64,000 bases of DNA, from NCBI RefSeq assembly GCF_041734735.1, contig NC_134884.1, positions 34,066,409 through 34,130,408 of the forward strand, in the 5' to 3' direction. The DNA comes from Babylonia areolata. Taxonomy: Eukaryota; Mollusca; Gastropoda; Neogastropoda; Buccinidae. The translations under genes were made by a program, and so were the position numbers. Of this stretch, positions 34,401-42,100 are shown in pieces (position 1 is the first letter of the stretch; each line of letters starts with the position of its first letter). The notes under the pieces are model-generated. The model had not been told where the DNA came from. It saw only the letters and a program-made list of their open reading frames with translations, and searched no databases.

Positions 34401-36185
34401 TGTACTTGAGTACATATTATGAAGGACTATAGATTTGTTTATGTGTATTTTGCATTAAGCTGTGGGACATTTTCTCTTTTTTAAATTTGTCAGATTGATA
34501 GGAACTGTATCATATTACTTTTTGCTCTGATGTTGATAAGTGGCTGTTGTCAGCCTCTTTGCACCTGATAACAAAGAAAATGTTTTTGTAAATTTCTGTC
34601 TTATTTCTGCACTTGCACAGACTCTCATAATCATATGCTCTCATGCGTGTGCACTTGCTTTCACTCTCCCTTGAAGGTGTTTAGAGCATGTATAAAAAAG
34701 TGGGGTTGGGGAGGAGTTCAGTAGTATTTGTCTTGACCTCTGTTTTTGGGTGGGAGGTGAGTGAAGGGGTTAGCTATTTGTGCGTACTTAAATGTTTTTG
34801 GTTTGAATTGAATTTTGGTTTCATTTAATTTGTCAGTCATGTTTTTGCCAGGGGATTCTTCAGCTTTTAATGTGTTGGTGATGGTAGCATTTTTTATCAA
34901 AGCCTGCTTCTTATCTGTCATTTGACATCATGGTATTATTAAGGAAGATGACACTGAGTTTATATGGATTACAGTTGCAGACCGGCTTTGGAATTTGCCA
35001 AATAATGGTATATATTTTATTCCTGTGCTATGGAACACTTTCTGCTTTAGGAACATGTGTTACTAACAGCCAAATCATTTTCTCAGATATAGAGATAGAA
35101 TATTAGACAGACAGAGGCATTTGAAACATTGTTGTAGACTGATTGCCTTCAAGTCAAATTGGTCTATAAAATCATTGTGGTTTAGAAATAAAACATTGCA
35201 TGCCTGACTGTGCCCACTAATTACCTCCTATCTCCCTGTAGGGGCAGACTGAATTATATGACGCAGAGCATAACAAATGAAAATAATAATGGTGTTTCTT
35301 TGGGCAGCTGGGACCAACCTGATGCGTCGAGGTTCCATGAACGCCAACAAACCCCCACCCCCTGTGCGCAGAACAGCCTCCATCAGCTACTCCTCAGGTC
35401 CTCGCTCCTCGCGCCCCTCCATGCACGGGGAGGGGTTCTATGCCGAGCTTCAGAGTGTGCAGCAGGGCATTCAGGAAAGAAGACTGTCACAGCAGCAGCA
35501 GCAGCCGCCGGCCGTGTACTCCAAGTCTGGGCAGCTTCAGCGCCAGCAGAACGTGGACTACCCCTACCAGCAGCCGCCACCAGGGGAGGTGACCACACCC
35601 TCCCCCGACACGCTGTCTATGTCATCAGTGTCGTCAGGGGGCACAGATCACTACGCTGTGCCGGTGATCCCCACAGGGACTGGTTCAGCCATCTTTCTGC
35701 AGAACCTGAATGCCAAGTTTGCCTCCCTGAACCAGCAGTACCAGGATCCCCAATACCAGCAGCAGTCGGGGACGTATGTGGGGCAGGGTGGGGGGGAGGT
35801 GGGCCCTGGGGCTGCCAGCATGATGCCCCCACCATCTGCAGGGCAGGAGCAGAGAGGTCCGGGGCATCAGACGGGGCAGGTGGTTGGATCCTACCCTCCC
35901 CAGCAGCAAGGTCACTACTCCCAAGGGCTGGTGACCACCCAGCAGTATGGTCAAGGACTGGCTCAGCAGTACCACAGCCCTCACCCGGCGGGTGGCATGG
36001 ATGATCTTCCCCCTCCTCCTCTGCCCGAGGAGGACTTCCCCCTTCCTCCCACGGAGCAGGAGTTGGCGGAGATGGAGACAGTGTATGCCAAGCCACCTCC
36101 GGTGAACCCCAAGCCCAAAATGACTGGGGACTTGATGAAGGAGTTGAAGAGACGCATGTCCACCGATGAATACTCAAATGTGTAA
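1838..36185 (+). CDS. MTSS1: MTSS1/MTSS2-like I-BAR protein (missing in metastasis), 16 coding exons
   Basis: The encoded protein is an I-BAR scaffold that binds PIP2-rich membrane, makes protrusions and couples membrane to actin and Rac. Exons are 1838-1906, 3166-3227, 5854-5927, 9397-9481, 10476-10567, 11168-11242, 12635-12792, 14312-14476, 17875-18018, 21135-21248, 23265-23688, 24511-24647, 26479-26682, 31658-31829, 33014-33127 and 35308-36185. They join into one 988-aa frame. Residues 1-250 are the IMD, very close to vertebrate MTSS1 in segments such as [44 protein letters not shown] and [13 protein letters not shown]. The Ser-rich [15 protein letters not shown] segment, the [11 protein letters not shown] motif and the [19 protein letters not shown] motif also match MTSS1. 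The tail is Gln/Pro-rich with a weak WH2-like helix. All introns are GT-AG except intron 13 (GC-AG). Ortholog assignment is firm; MTSS1 versus MTSS2 is not meaningful outside vertebrates. Confidence 0.93.
1907..3165 (+). other. MTSS1 intron 1
   Basis: AT-rich intron with a T-rich tract before its acceptor and a short C-rich run near 2723-2753. I see no gene, RNA or recognisable element in it. A first-intron enhancer cannot be excluded. Confidence 0.85.
3166..3227 (+). CDS. MTSS1: MTSS1 exon 2 (IMD)
   Basis: Residues 24-43 plus two bases of codon 44: [20 protein letters not shown]. This corresponds to SYPVWEDFINKAGKLQSQL in MTSS1. Acceptor TTTGCAG, donor GTAAGA. Confidence 0.93.
3484..3560. 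repeat. (TA)n-rich microsatellite in intron 2
   Basis: A run of TA dinucleotides interrupted by TG steps. Confidence 0.9.
4651..4843. repeat. (CA)n microsatellite in intron 2
   Basis: Long imperfect CA run with interspersed TG and CG steps. It yields several spurious open frames of Thr-His or Cys-Val repeats on both strands. The intron (3228-5853) otherwise holds no gene that I can see. Confidence 0.95.
5287..5380. repeat. (CA)n microsatellite with C-rich interruption in intron 2
   Basis: CA run broken by a C-rich block near 5304-5327, then an uninterrupted CA tract. Confidence 0.95.
5854..5927 (+). CDS. MTSS1: MTSS1 exon 3 (IMD)
   Basis: Completes K44 and encodes [20 protein letters not shown] then TNSRG; MTSS1 reads [20 protein letters not shown]. 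Acceptor TTACAG, donor GTAACT, ending after the first base of codon 69. Confidence 0.95.
6851..7040. repeat. Two-copy tandem duplication, about 95 bp unit
   Basis: TTGAGGTGCCATTAA followed by a CTGCAAGTAT and TTTAATGGTTTGTGTG block occurs twice, 96 bp apart (6871 and 6967), with moderate divergence. Confidence 0.85.
8655..8745. repeat. (GT)n/(AC)n strand-switch microsatellite
   Basis: A GT run (about 8655-8696) changes directly into an AC run (8697-8745), so the two halves are self-complementary. Confidence 0.9.
9148..9223. repeat. (TA)n(CA)n compound microsatellite
   Basis: TA run followed by CA run shortly before exon 4. Confidence 0.93.
9397..9481 (+). CDS. MTSS1: MTSS1 exon 4 (IMD)
   Basis: Completes G69 and encodes [20 protein letters not shown] then TCLKALT, matching [20 protein letters not shown] of MTSS1. 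Donor GTAAGT; ends with two bases of codon 97. Confidence 0.95.
9871..10190 (+). mobile_element. tRNA-derived SINE (diverged)
   Basis: An A-box-like ATAGCTGAATGGT (9876-9887) and a B-box GGTTCAAGCCT (9940-9950) form an internal Pol III promoter. Downstream come TCCCAGGTCAACAT, CCCCTTGTGTGTAT and CCATGTCAGTGTTCG, in the order found in a SINE body I recall from mollusc genomes. The copy is old. The 3' limit is approximate and I see no clear target-site duplication. It lies in intron 4. Confidence 0.65.
10476..10567 (+). CDS. MTSS1: MTSS1 exon 5 (IMD)
   Basis: Encodes residues 97-127, [20 protein letters not shown] then [10 protein letters not shown], matching the LINPLQEQMEEWKKVANQLD region of MTSS1. 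Acceptor TTTTCAG, donor GTAGCC; ends after base one of E128. Confidence 0.95.
11168..11242 (+). CDS. MTSS1: MTSS1 exon 6 (IMD basic helix)
   Basis: Residues 128-152: [20 protein letters not shown] then KKVSK. This is the Lys-rich membrane-binding stretch of the IMD. The donor used here is GTATCC; a second in-frame donor lies nine bases downstream (GTAAAG at 11252). Confidence 0.93.
11598..11603 (+). CDS. MTSS1: Candidate MTSS1 microexon (2 codons)
   Basis: Six bases, ATTTAG, lie between a strong acceptor (pyrimidine tract ending TTCCTTCGCAG) and a consensus donor GTAAGT. Both flanking exons join in phase 1, so inclusion adds Asp-Leu between K152 and G153 without breaking the frame. A small alternative insert at this same IMD position is, to my recollection, known in mammalian MTSS1. 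The alternative reading is a recursive splice site or chance. Confidence 0.35.
   Translation: M
11843..11974. repeat. 44-bp tandem repeat, three copies
   Basis: Copies start at 11843, 11887 and 11931 with TTGTGATAACTTCTGAAGAA and run to TTTCAGTATG. They appear identical, so the expansion is recent. Confidence 0.97.
12635..12792 (+). CDS. MTSS1: MTSS1 exon 7 (IMD)
   Basis: Residues 153-205. It contains [20 protein letters not shown] and [20 protein letters not shown], nearly colinear with [18 protein letters not shown] and ALIEERGRFCTFISMLRPV of MTSS1. Exon is GC-rich relative to its introns. Acceptor GTCCAG, donor GTGAGT. Confidence 0.96.
12793..14311 (+). other. MTSS1 intron 7
   Basis: T-rich with several G-runs (13549, 14088). 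Its last 270 bp hold three diverged copies of an AAGGTGTCAATAATTTCT block (14052, 14180, 14250) and a duplicate of the exon 8 acceptor at 14232-14249. Confidence 0.8.
14312..14476 (+). CDS. MTSS1: MTSS1 exon 8 (end of IMD)
   Basis: Residues 206-260: [20 protein letters not shown], then [20 protein letters not shown]. It matches MTSS1 GEITHLQTISEDLKSL and LPSSSEQVILDLKGSD. The donor GTAACA is followed ten bases later by a piggyBac insertion. Confidence 0.95.
14745..16243 (+). pseudogene. piggyBac transposase remnant
   Basis: The N-terminal piece starts at the ATG at 14745 ([20 protein letters not shown], then an acidic tail) and meets a TGA at 14904. A frame with [14 protein letters not shown] runs to about 15222. 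A likely intron follows, with GTGAGA at 15223 and TTTCAG before 15839. The next piece has [22 protein letters not shown] and [17 protein letters not shown], typical of the piggyBac N-half. At about 16129 the reading jumps directly to [20 protein letters not shown], the family's C-terminal Cys-rich finger, so the whole DDD catalytic core has been lost by an internal deletion. Stops and shifts also occur in the N-terminal part. Confidence 0.8.
16349..16690 (-). mobile_element. Nested 5'-truncated LINE 3' end with (ATT)n tail
   Basis: On the minus strand the frame reads [20 protein letters not shown] then [15 protein letters not shown], the very C-terminus of CR1/L2-type LINE reverse transcriptases. 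A short 3' UTR ends GCGCTATATAAATACC and an (ATT)n tail (plus strand AAT run at 16353-16377). It sits within the piggyBac element, so it inserted later. The 5' breakpoint is near 16690. Confidence 0.8.
17721..17848. repeat. Two-copy 66-bp tandem duplication before exon 9
   Basis: GTTGGCATCTCTGGTTACAA starts at 17721 and again at 17787. The copies are nearly identical and end 26 bp before exon 9. Confidence 0.95.
17875..18018 (+). CDS. MTSS1: MTSS1 exon 9 (Ser-rich segment)
   Basis: Residues 261-308: [20 protein letters not shown] then [12 protein letters not shown]. It corresponds to the [20 protein letters not shown] segment following the IMD of MTSS1. Phase 0 on both sides. Acceptor GAACAG, donor GTATGG. 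Confidence 0.94.
18019..21134 (+). other. MTSS1 intron 9
   Basis: Holds short microsatellites (18100-18121, 20731-20764), a long pyrimidine-rich stretch before exon 10, and a possible piggyBac-type terminus at 20108-20111. A minus-strand open frame at 18915-19340 has no features I recognise. Confidence 0.7.
21135..21248 (+). CDS. MTSS1: MTSS1 exon 10
   Basis: Residues 309-346: [20 protein letters not shown] then [12 protein letters not shown]1 has VRLSSVSSHDSGFISQDAF here, a phosphodegron-like DSGF motif. Phase 0 both sides. Acceptor CCACAG, donor GTAGGC. Confidence 0.94.
21249..22589 (+). other. MTSS1 intron 10, unique part
   Basis: AT-rich intron sequence with a short GT repeat (21930-21960) and nothing else that I recognise. 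The rest of the intron is the minisatellite. Confidence 0.75.
22590..23235. repeat. Minisatellite, about 32-bp unit, about 20 copies
   Basis: The recurrent core GGCCAGATTTCCCC plus GAAACATGTTTT varies in length by a few bases from copy to copy. The array ends 30 bp before exon 11. It keeps fortuitous open frames on both strands. Confidence 0.95.
23265..23688 (+). CDS. MTSS1: MTSS1 exon 11 (linker)
   Basis: Residues 347-487: [20 protein letters not shown] at the start, then a Ser/Thr/Pro-rich, probably disordered linker with SYARLAVKP and HYARPAAG motifs and a [10 protein letters not shown] basic-proline end. It is the GC-richest internal exon. Acceptor GTGCAG, donor GTGAGT; ends after base one of codon 488. 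Confidence 0.92.
23875..24035. repeat. Two upstream copies of the exon 12 acceptor region
   Basis: TCTGACCACTGTTTACTAC followed by TGATACTGTAGAGATGCAGC occurs at about 23879 and, with one base changed near the end, at about 23987. The true acceptor at 24478-24517 has the same arrangement. Unit period is 108 bp between the first two. Confidence 0.92.
24090..24465. mobile_element. Dispersed repeat, unclassified (SINE or MITE-like)
   Basis: A block with GCTTACAGCTGGGCCAACAG, GGTTTATCCATTGCAGTGGG and GGGCAAGACACTCTCCATTA, less AT-rich than its surroundings. I recall very similar sequences as dispersed repeats in marine gastropods. It separates the second and third copies of the exon 12 acceptor repeat, so it inserted after that duplication. 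Class is unresolved. Confidence 0.5.
24511..24647 (+). CDS. MTSS1: MTSS1 exon 12 (linker)
   Basis: Residues 488-533: [20 protein letters not shown] then [15 protein letters not shown], ending HQLAP. Predicted helical, charged. Enters in phase 1, leaves in phase 0. Acceptor CTGTAG, donor GTAAGT. Confidence 0.85.
24648..26478 (+). other. MTSS1 intron 12
   Basis: Contains a (TA)n tract at 25359-25414. I recognise no gene or element in the remainder. Confidence 0.75.
25359..25414. repeat. (TA)n microsatellite
   Basis: Uninterrupted TA run in intron 12. Confidence 0.96.
26479..26682 (+). CDS. MTSS1: MTSS1 exon 13 (exon 14-like helix, GC donor)
   Basis: Residues 534-601, phase 0 on both sides, 204 nt. 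It carries [20 protein letters not shown], which resembles [20 protein letters not shown] of exon 14, so the pair looks like an old exon duplication. No GT donor fits the frame. The end is AAAG followed by GCAAGC, a close match to the GC-AG intron consensus. Without splicing the frame stops 12 codons later. It could be a skipped cassette exon. Confidence 0.75.
27093..27559. mobile_element. hAT-like MITE
   Basis: Terminal inverted repeats of about 40 bp: left CAGGGCTCCCACTTTCAGCA, right (inverted) CAGGGTTCCCACTGAGGAAA, both continuing into AAAATCA and a TTCAGG/CCTGAA block. The CAGGG start is typical of hAT elements. Flanks share TCTTA but an exact 8-bp duplication is not clear. No coding capacity inside. 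Confidence 0.65.
29400..30020 (-). mobile_element. pogo/Tigger-type DNA transposon relic
   Basis: On the minus strand near 29700-29640 the translation reads [20 protein letters not shown] then AAH, the N-terminal helix-turn-helix of pogo/Tigger transposases (family form: YDA.FKLKAI..A.E.GN.AAAR). A stop follows at once and further frames are broken. At the other side GTGGCTTATAGTCTGGA (about 30000-30016) resembles the CCGGACTATAAGCCGC-type end seen in pogo-like elements. Limits are approximate. Confidence 0.5.
30820..31640. repeat. Degenerate minisatellite, about 60-bp unit, 12-13 copies
   Basis: Repeated GATGTCTTTGAATGGCAGTG, ACTTTAAACAC and TTTTAG blocks at irregular 50-65 bp spacing. The array ends within about 20 bp of exon 14. 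Confidence 0.9.
31658..31829 (+). CDS. MTSS1: MTSS1 exon 14
   Basis: Residues 602-658: [20 protein letters not shown], then [24 protein letters not shown]1 has an acidic helix then CSSGYSTQTTTPCCSEDTIP, so this is a strong ortholog anchor. Acceptor GTGCAG, donor GTAGGT; phase 0 in, 1 out. Confidence 0.95.
31873..32290. repeat. Minisatellites following exon 14
   Basis: First a two-copy unit of about 58 bp (TTGTCTGTTCTGGAATCTGT), then eight or nine copies of a 34-bp unit (GAGTCTGGTGATGTGTGAGT, then GTTGAATTCTGCTT). They begin within 50 bp of the exon 14 donor. Confidence 0.93.
32600..32910. repeat. Minisatellite before exon 15, about 30-bp unit
   Basis: About ten diverged copies of TGTTCACTGAGTGTGCATGG followed by TTGTCAAAA. 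The array ends about 100 bp before exon 15. Confidence 0.9.
33014..33127 (+). CDS. MTSS1: MTSS1 exon 15
   Basis: Residues 659-696: [20 protein letters not shown] then [17 protein letters not shown]. It corresponds to the FDKSSTIPRNSDISQSYRRM region of MTSS1. Acceptor TTTCAG, donor GTCTGT (weak). The donor bases are part of the repeat unit that follows. Confidence 0.9.
33128..33790. repeat. Four-copy repeat with CA/AT-rich spacers after exon 15
   Basis: GTCTGCACAGAATGG followed by GGGCTGGAATAGTTTTTTTG recurs at about 33131, 33270, 33360 and 33533. Each copy is followed by a run of short ACAACACAA, ACAGTGCAG-type words, ending in an A-rich block (33694-33760). Confidence 0.9.
33791..35307 (+). 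other. MTSS1 intron 15, unique part
   Basis: T-rich intron sequence without a recognisable gene or element. Confidence 0.75.
35308..36185 (+). CDS. MTSS1: MTSS1 exon 16 (Gln/Pro-rich tail, stop)
   Basis: Residues 697-988. [20 protein letters not shown] at the start resembles the basic IRRTPSTKPSVRRG block of MTSS1. A short CAG run (35492-35506), many QQYQ/QQ segments and proline clusters follow. Near the C-terminus are [20 protein letters not shown] (possible EVH1/SH3 ligand) and [13 protein letters not shown], then [19 protein letters not shown] and stop. The last helix aligns with the start of the MTSS1 WH2 actin-binding motif but lacks the LKK(T/V) part. Confidence 0.93.
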
Positions 36186-39127
36186 AGGGAATGGACTGTT
36201 CTTTACATGTGATAGCTGTCCTGGTTTGGTTCTAGAGCTGGTTTTCTTTCTTTCTTTCTTTCTTTCTTTCTTTTTTCTTTTAATATTTTTTAGATACTGA
36301 ACTCGTTTGAATGGTTATGCTTAAACGAGTATTGGGAAAGAAAGAGCTCAACTTACACAAGGTGCGAAGAAGGATTTGCATTTATCTTCATACGGATGGA
36401 TTTCTGACAATTCTGAAGACTGTTTTAATCTGCTTTATGCCAGTCTTATCTGGGGAGTTCTGAATACTCAGCATAAAACAAAGGAATCCATTAGGGCCAT
36501 TGTAAATAATTGAGATGGTGTTTGGTTTCAATGTATGCTCATTGAATATTCTGTTATATTTACCTTTACTCTTGAGAATGGTACAATCATCTGAATGACT
36601 GAAAATCTGTTTTTATTTTAGGTGAGAGTCGTTTTGAAAAAGAAAAAAAATTGAAGTTTGCAGGTTTTTATGAACCAAGTACTTTTTTCTTTCAGTTTGA
36701 CACATTCTAGAACAGTATTACATTTTTAGAGTCATAGTACATTAGTATCCATCCAGTCCAGAATGTTTACTGATCTTTTAAATCCATTCAGAAAAAGATT
36801 CACAAGATGGAAAGACAGTGATGAACTGGATGTGTTCTTTTATTCCATCAAGGTAACATTAATTTCAAGCCAAAAGATATTCCCACAAAACTTTTAAAGC
36901 AGAGCCTTTTTGGCCACAAATAATTCAGTGGCAGAGGGAAAGAGGGAAAAAAGTATTGCTGTTGTTTGATTCAGAGAATAATTTCAAGGTGGATCAATTA
37001 ATGCCAAATACGTCCACAAGCATGGGTCATCAGTGTCAAAGAAGTAAGACAGGCAAGTTCAAGGATGATTTAAAGGCACAACCTTTTTCATGTTTTTTTT
37101 TTGTTTTTTGTTTGTTTGTTTTTTAATTTTTTTTTTTTTTTTTTTACTGAAGTTGGACCCATAGACTTATCTGCTGAAATGGCTCGCTCTGTTTCAAATA
37201 TCACACATGACATCTTGCTCATTTTCACACATCTTCAGTCTTAGATAAAATGAAAAGAAAAAGAGATACATAACTGTATATAGGCTGCAGATTGGATGAT
37301 TTGTATCACTACTGTGTGCAGAATATTACTCGTTTTGAAGACATCACTGCTCCAGCAGAGAGGGTCATGTTCTCTTTGTTTATTGGATGTGTATCAGTCG
37401 ACATCTTACATTAAAATGCTTAAATGAATTTTAGAAATAAGGACGAGTCTTGCATACTTATCAAACTTTATAGGCTGGAAACTTTTGTGGCTATTTTAGT
37501 GGAAAATGGAGCTTAATCAAGGGATTATTATTCTATGGTCTTGCAAATTTTGAAATGAAAAAACCCAGAATTTCTTTTGCTTGAAAAATGGTCACGACTT
37601 TTACCCATGAATTCTAAGACAACAGTTCAGTTACCATCTGTTACTTTAGACTTGAAAGAGAAATCCTGGCTTTGTGAACTCTTCACTTTGTCTTGATTTT
37701 CAGCATGCAGATCATTCCATTCTGTCAATACTGAAACTGTCATTGCTCATTACATCATCTCTCTCGCTCCAGTGACTGGCAGAAATATTTCATTTTACTA
37801 TGGGTATGTGTGGGAACATGTTCACAAATGCACAAACTATGTTTGAGAGAGAGAAAAAAAGTGAGAGAGAGAAAAATTTAAGCAGTCAGCACAGTGATGA
37901 AAGTATGCCGTCTCTTGTCAGATGATTTTATTGCATTAATCTTGATGGCCATCCCATTAACTGTGCTGCTCACTCACTTGTTCATTTCATTTTTTATTGT
38001 TGAATTATTTAACAAATATTACGTACCGTGTTTGTGAGCACATGTGAGTGAGTGAGAATGTGTCTGTGTCAAATGATAAGTATATCTGTCAAATAGAAAT
38101 GACATAATGAGAGTGCATCAGTTCAAATAGTTTATTGCCCAGCTGTCTGGAAGCCATCTGATTAAGGTTTTCTCAAAGTCACTGGCTTCAGTCTGCTGAG
38201 TTGTTCACTTCTCAGTGAAAAAGCCAAGGGAATGGGCTGAAAACAAATGTGTAATTGAAATGACAGGTTGTCTGGACACAGGTTTCTTTGGAGGCTACGT
38301 TCATTTCAGTTTTGGATTTCACTTCTGCACAAAAACTGCCATTTATGTTGAATGGAGATGTCATTCTCACCATGAGTTTCATGTGCATACTTACTGCCCA
38401 TTATGTCCTGTGGCATGCAGGGCAGTCTCGTGTGCATATTTACTTGCTTTTGAATTTGAGGAATTAGCATAGCAAATATATATATGCATGTTACTGGTAT
38501 ACACAGAGCATGCTCTCTCTTTTACATGTGTGCATGCATGCTCACATGCACTTTTGCATTAATGTACACACATGTTCACAGGATTCAGACTAGCATCTGA
38601 ACACACGTGCTTGGTCATAGATCTGTTTTTGTCTGGTGCACAAATAGTAAGCTTTCCTGGATTTTTAGGACATCAAACCATTTGACTAACCTGTGCTTTT
38701 TTTTTTTTTATTGGGGGGACGAGGAGGAGGGGCTATAGGGGTATGGTGGCCCAGTGTATTGTATTCTGATCATGAAAAATAAAAGTATTCTCGAAGCAGT
38801 CTCCATGAAATCGTTGAATTTGGACAGATCATGCCTATAAATGCTCTTGGACTGGAGAAACCTTTGAATTATTTGGCTGTATTGCCAAAGGAACAAAGAG
38901 AGCTTAGTGTTGACAGTACTTTTAACTGCCTCTTTCAGGTGTTAAAGTTTTAAACAGTATACTTTTTTGTTGTTGTTGTTTTTGTAGCCAAGATACACTT
39001 GTTTTAAAGTTTAGCCTAAGTGTGTGTATTTCTGAAGTCTGGTGAAGTCCTGTGTAAAGATCTGTAGAACAGGATCATTACGTACACATACCTTTGCATT
39101 TAAAAGAATGGTATTTGAGGGAGGTGA

Positions 39128-39131
39128 TTTT

Positions 39132-39175
<44 letters not shown>
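39128..39175. repeat. T14-G34 homopolymer tract
   Basis: Fourteen T followed by thirty-four G. It could form G-quadruplexes in the + strand and in RNA, or the length may be a sequencing artefact. Confidence 0.9.
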
Positions 39176-42100
39176 CGGGTGCTCATACAAGTCACAAATA
39201 TTCCTAAATATCTCTTACTTGGAAAGTCAGATATTTCTTAACGTCTCTTGCTAGGCAAGTCACATATTTCTTAATGCCTCCTGCTGTTTACAGATTTGCT
39301 CAGAATAGACTCTTGTCTTCTGCGTACACTTTTGCCATGAATGTGCACTTGTCTTGACATGTACCTGATGAATAGTTAGTCTCTTTAGTGTTCAAACTGT
39401 CATGGACTTGATAATCATTGATCTCATTATTCAGCGTGCCTTGTACTTTACACATTGCCAACCTATTCCTGAACCAATAAAGCTAACAGTCATTGACACC
39501 GTCAGTGCAGTTATTATTGTTTCTTTTTTTTTTTTGTACAATGAAATACAAATTATGACCACAGTACTTTGTACTAATATACATACATTTTTCAGTTCTT
39601 TTGATTTAAAAAAAAAAAACCCAACGGATTTGTATACATGCATACTCCTATTTTTGTATGGTGAATTTATTCTTCATGATGATGTTGCATCATTGTGTGT
39701 TTTTTTCTTTTTCCGGTAGTGCCTTATGCTGTCTAACCAAGGTAGATGTAGTCATTCATTTTGTTTTCTTAACTTAGAATCCTGCTGTGTGCAAGCTATA
39801 TGTATGGTTTCAGATTTCTTACATATATATATATATATTTTTTTTTAATAATTTTTTTTGTTTAAATATGAAAAGATAGGGTTAGTTAATTATCATCGGT
39901 GAATGGATGATAGTTAATTATCATCAGTGAATGGATGATGAGAAAGAAACGTCGCCTGTCTTTTCATGCCAAGTACTTGAATGGATCATTGTCTGCATTT
40001 ACATGCACCTGAACAATTCGGTTGCATTTGATTTTTTAAGAGGCGTTTTAATCATGATTTGAAATCTTAATCTTAGTTTAGATACTCATGGTTACTTATA
40101 GCTTTGATTTTTTATTGTTTATTTCCTTATGCTTTTGAGGTGGAAGTATTTGTTAGACTGCTTCCTTTTCCCTGTTTAGGGCTTTTGTCTTCATTTTCTC
40201 TTTATTTTGTTAGTGGTTTTTGTGACTTACAAATATTCCTTGCAAGGGAAGCTAAAATTTTAACTGTTTAGAATCATTACATATTTCGAACAAAGCAGTT
40301 GAATTTTTCGCAGGGAGAATGGGTGCAGAATAGACATCCGACAGATTATTTTTTGAGGAATCCTTTACTGGAGAAAATACGTAATATGAAACGTTAACAC
40401 ACATAATTTTTTTCCTGGAGGAATGCATAAATGAAATGTTCAAAGACAAGCCTTAAGGATTGAAACATGAGAGTGAAGAATATCAGTACTCAGTGACTGG
40501 CACGCAGACAGAAAAATATGTATGTATTCACACATCCTGTCTTGCATATTACAATATACCTTGCATTTAATGTTTTAGTCCCTTCACCCTCTCTGCATGC
40601 ATTCTACACAGTATGTTTTCTTACTGTTTTAGTTTTGCGTATTTACTATCCTGATCAGCAAACTATCCTCTAGGTGCATGGACATAGACAGCCCGTATCA
40701 TATACTTGTATTGGGTGCACATTGAATGCTGTCAAGATAGGAGGCAGAAGACCGGAAGAGAATAAAGGAGCCCGTTAGCACTTGGTACGCTGCATTTTTC
40801 ACATCTTAATTGCTGTTTGTTTTCTCAGACTTTGAGTGTTTAAAGGAACTGACGACATAACGAGTGGTTTCAACCTTCTTGTTCAAGAGGACTATTTCAA
40901 CCTCATGCAAATCGCCCCGTCCATGTGAAACACATTGCCTAAACCGATGGCCAAAAAATGTAAGATTGCGTCCTGTGTGTTTCAACATGATTTTACGTCT
41001 GGTTTTTGAGATCTGCATCATGTTTTGAAGACTTCCGTGTTGTCAAGAGTTAATGGGACAGCTGATTGAGTTGAATGATGGTACTCTGTGTTCCTCCTGA
41101 CTCCCACCGCTACATTCAGATTTGCTTCCATACTCTGACAGAAGTGCCTAGGTCTGGTATTGCTGGCTCTCTTGATTCTTTGAGAAGAATGTTTCTGCAC
41201 GATGTCAACCACTGTTCTCCTTTGTCAAATTCATATTTGTAGTTTCAAGCCTTGCTCTCCCCTCATTACCCTCCACTTTCAAAAAAACAAAACGACAAAA
41301 AAAATTGAGAGTACATGTACTGGATTGAAATATGCTTAGCAGGGCTCCTTAATTAGAAGACTGAACCTGTTCTGAGTTATTGTCAGTTGCGCATTGCTTC
41401 ATGCACTGTTCCTGGAGTGTCTTATCTTAATACATGTAGCTACTTTGCCATTGAAAGATTTCTGAAATAAGATGTTGGTTTTTGATAATATCATAATCCC
41501 TCTTTTTGCTCCTGGAGGAAAAAGTAAAATTGTATGGCGAACAATTCATAGTACAGGTATCTTGATTTTCTTTTATGTTATTATATTTTTTGTGTCATTT
41601 TATTTGTTTGACCTAGTAAAAAAGATTTTGACAAAAAATGAAAATAAATCATGTTGCAGGCTTGGATGCTATTTCTTTCCCCCGAAACATGGGAATAATA
41701 AAGATGCTTTTCTTATTGATAATCTGTAATCTAATGGATAAGCCACCAGTCAGTTACAGCCAAATCATAAGGCCTTGTAATTTGATGAAATCACTGCAAA
41801 TATCTTCTTAAAAATGTTTCATCTATCTCATACTTAAGTTATGTGTGTGTGTGTGTGTTCGGAATTTGGGAGAGAGGGTAGCAGTGTGCATGTGGAGTGT
41901 TTGTGCATGTGAATGAGTAAGTGATTTGAGGGGTGAAGTGTTGAGCATGCAAGCAAAGGTCACACCATTATGCCTGAACTTTTGTTTTTGTGTCTTGTAC
42001 CGAATGCAAGGCAAACAAAAGGATGAGATTGATGGAAGCACTATGCACTGATCCATACTAGGGACAGCATTTCTGTCTTAGTACCACTTTTTCTGAATTT

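Noticed and set aside
35210-36004. 264-aa alternative frame over MTSS1 exon 16
   Set aside because: Low-complexity shadow in another frame; the MTSS1 frame continues from exon 15 in phase and reaches the stop at 36185.
40806-41212. Two adjoining minus-strand frames after MTSS1
   Set aside because: No motif recognised, no splice logic joining them, and base composition like the surrounding non-coding sequence.
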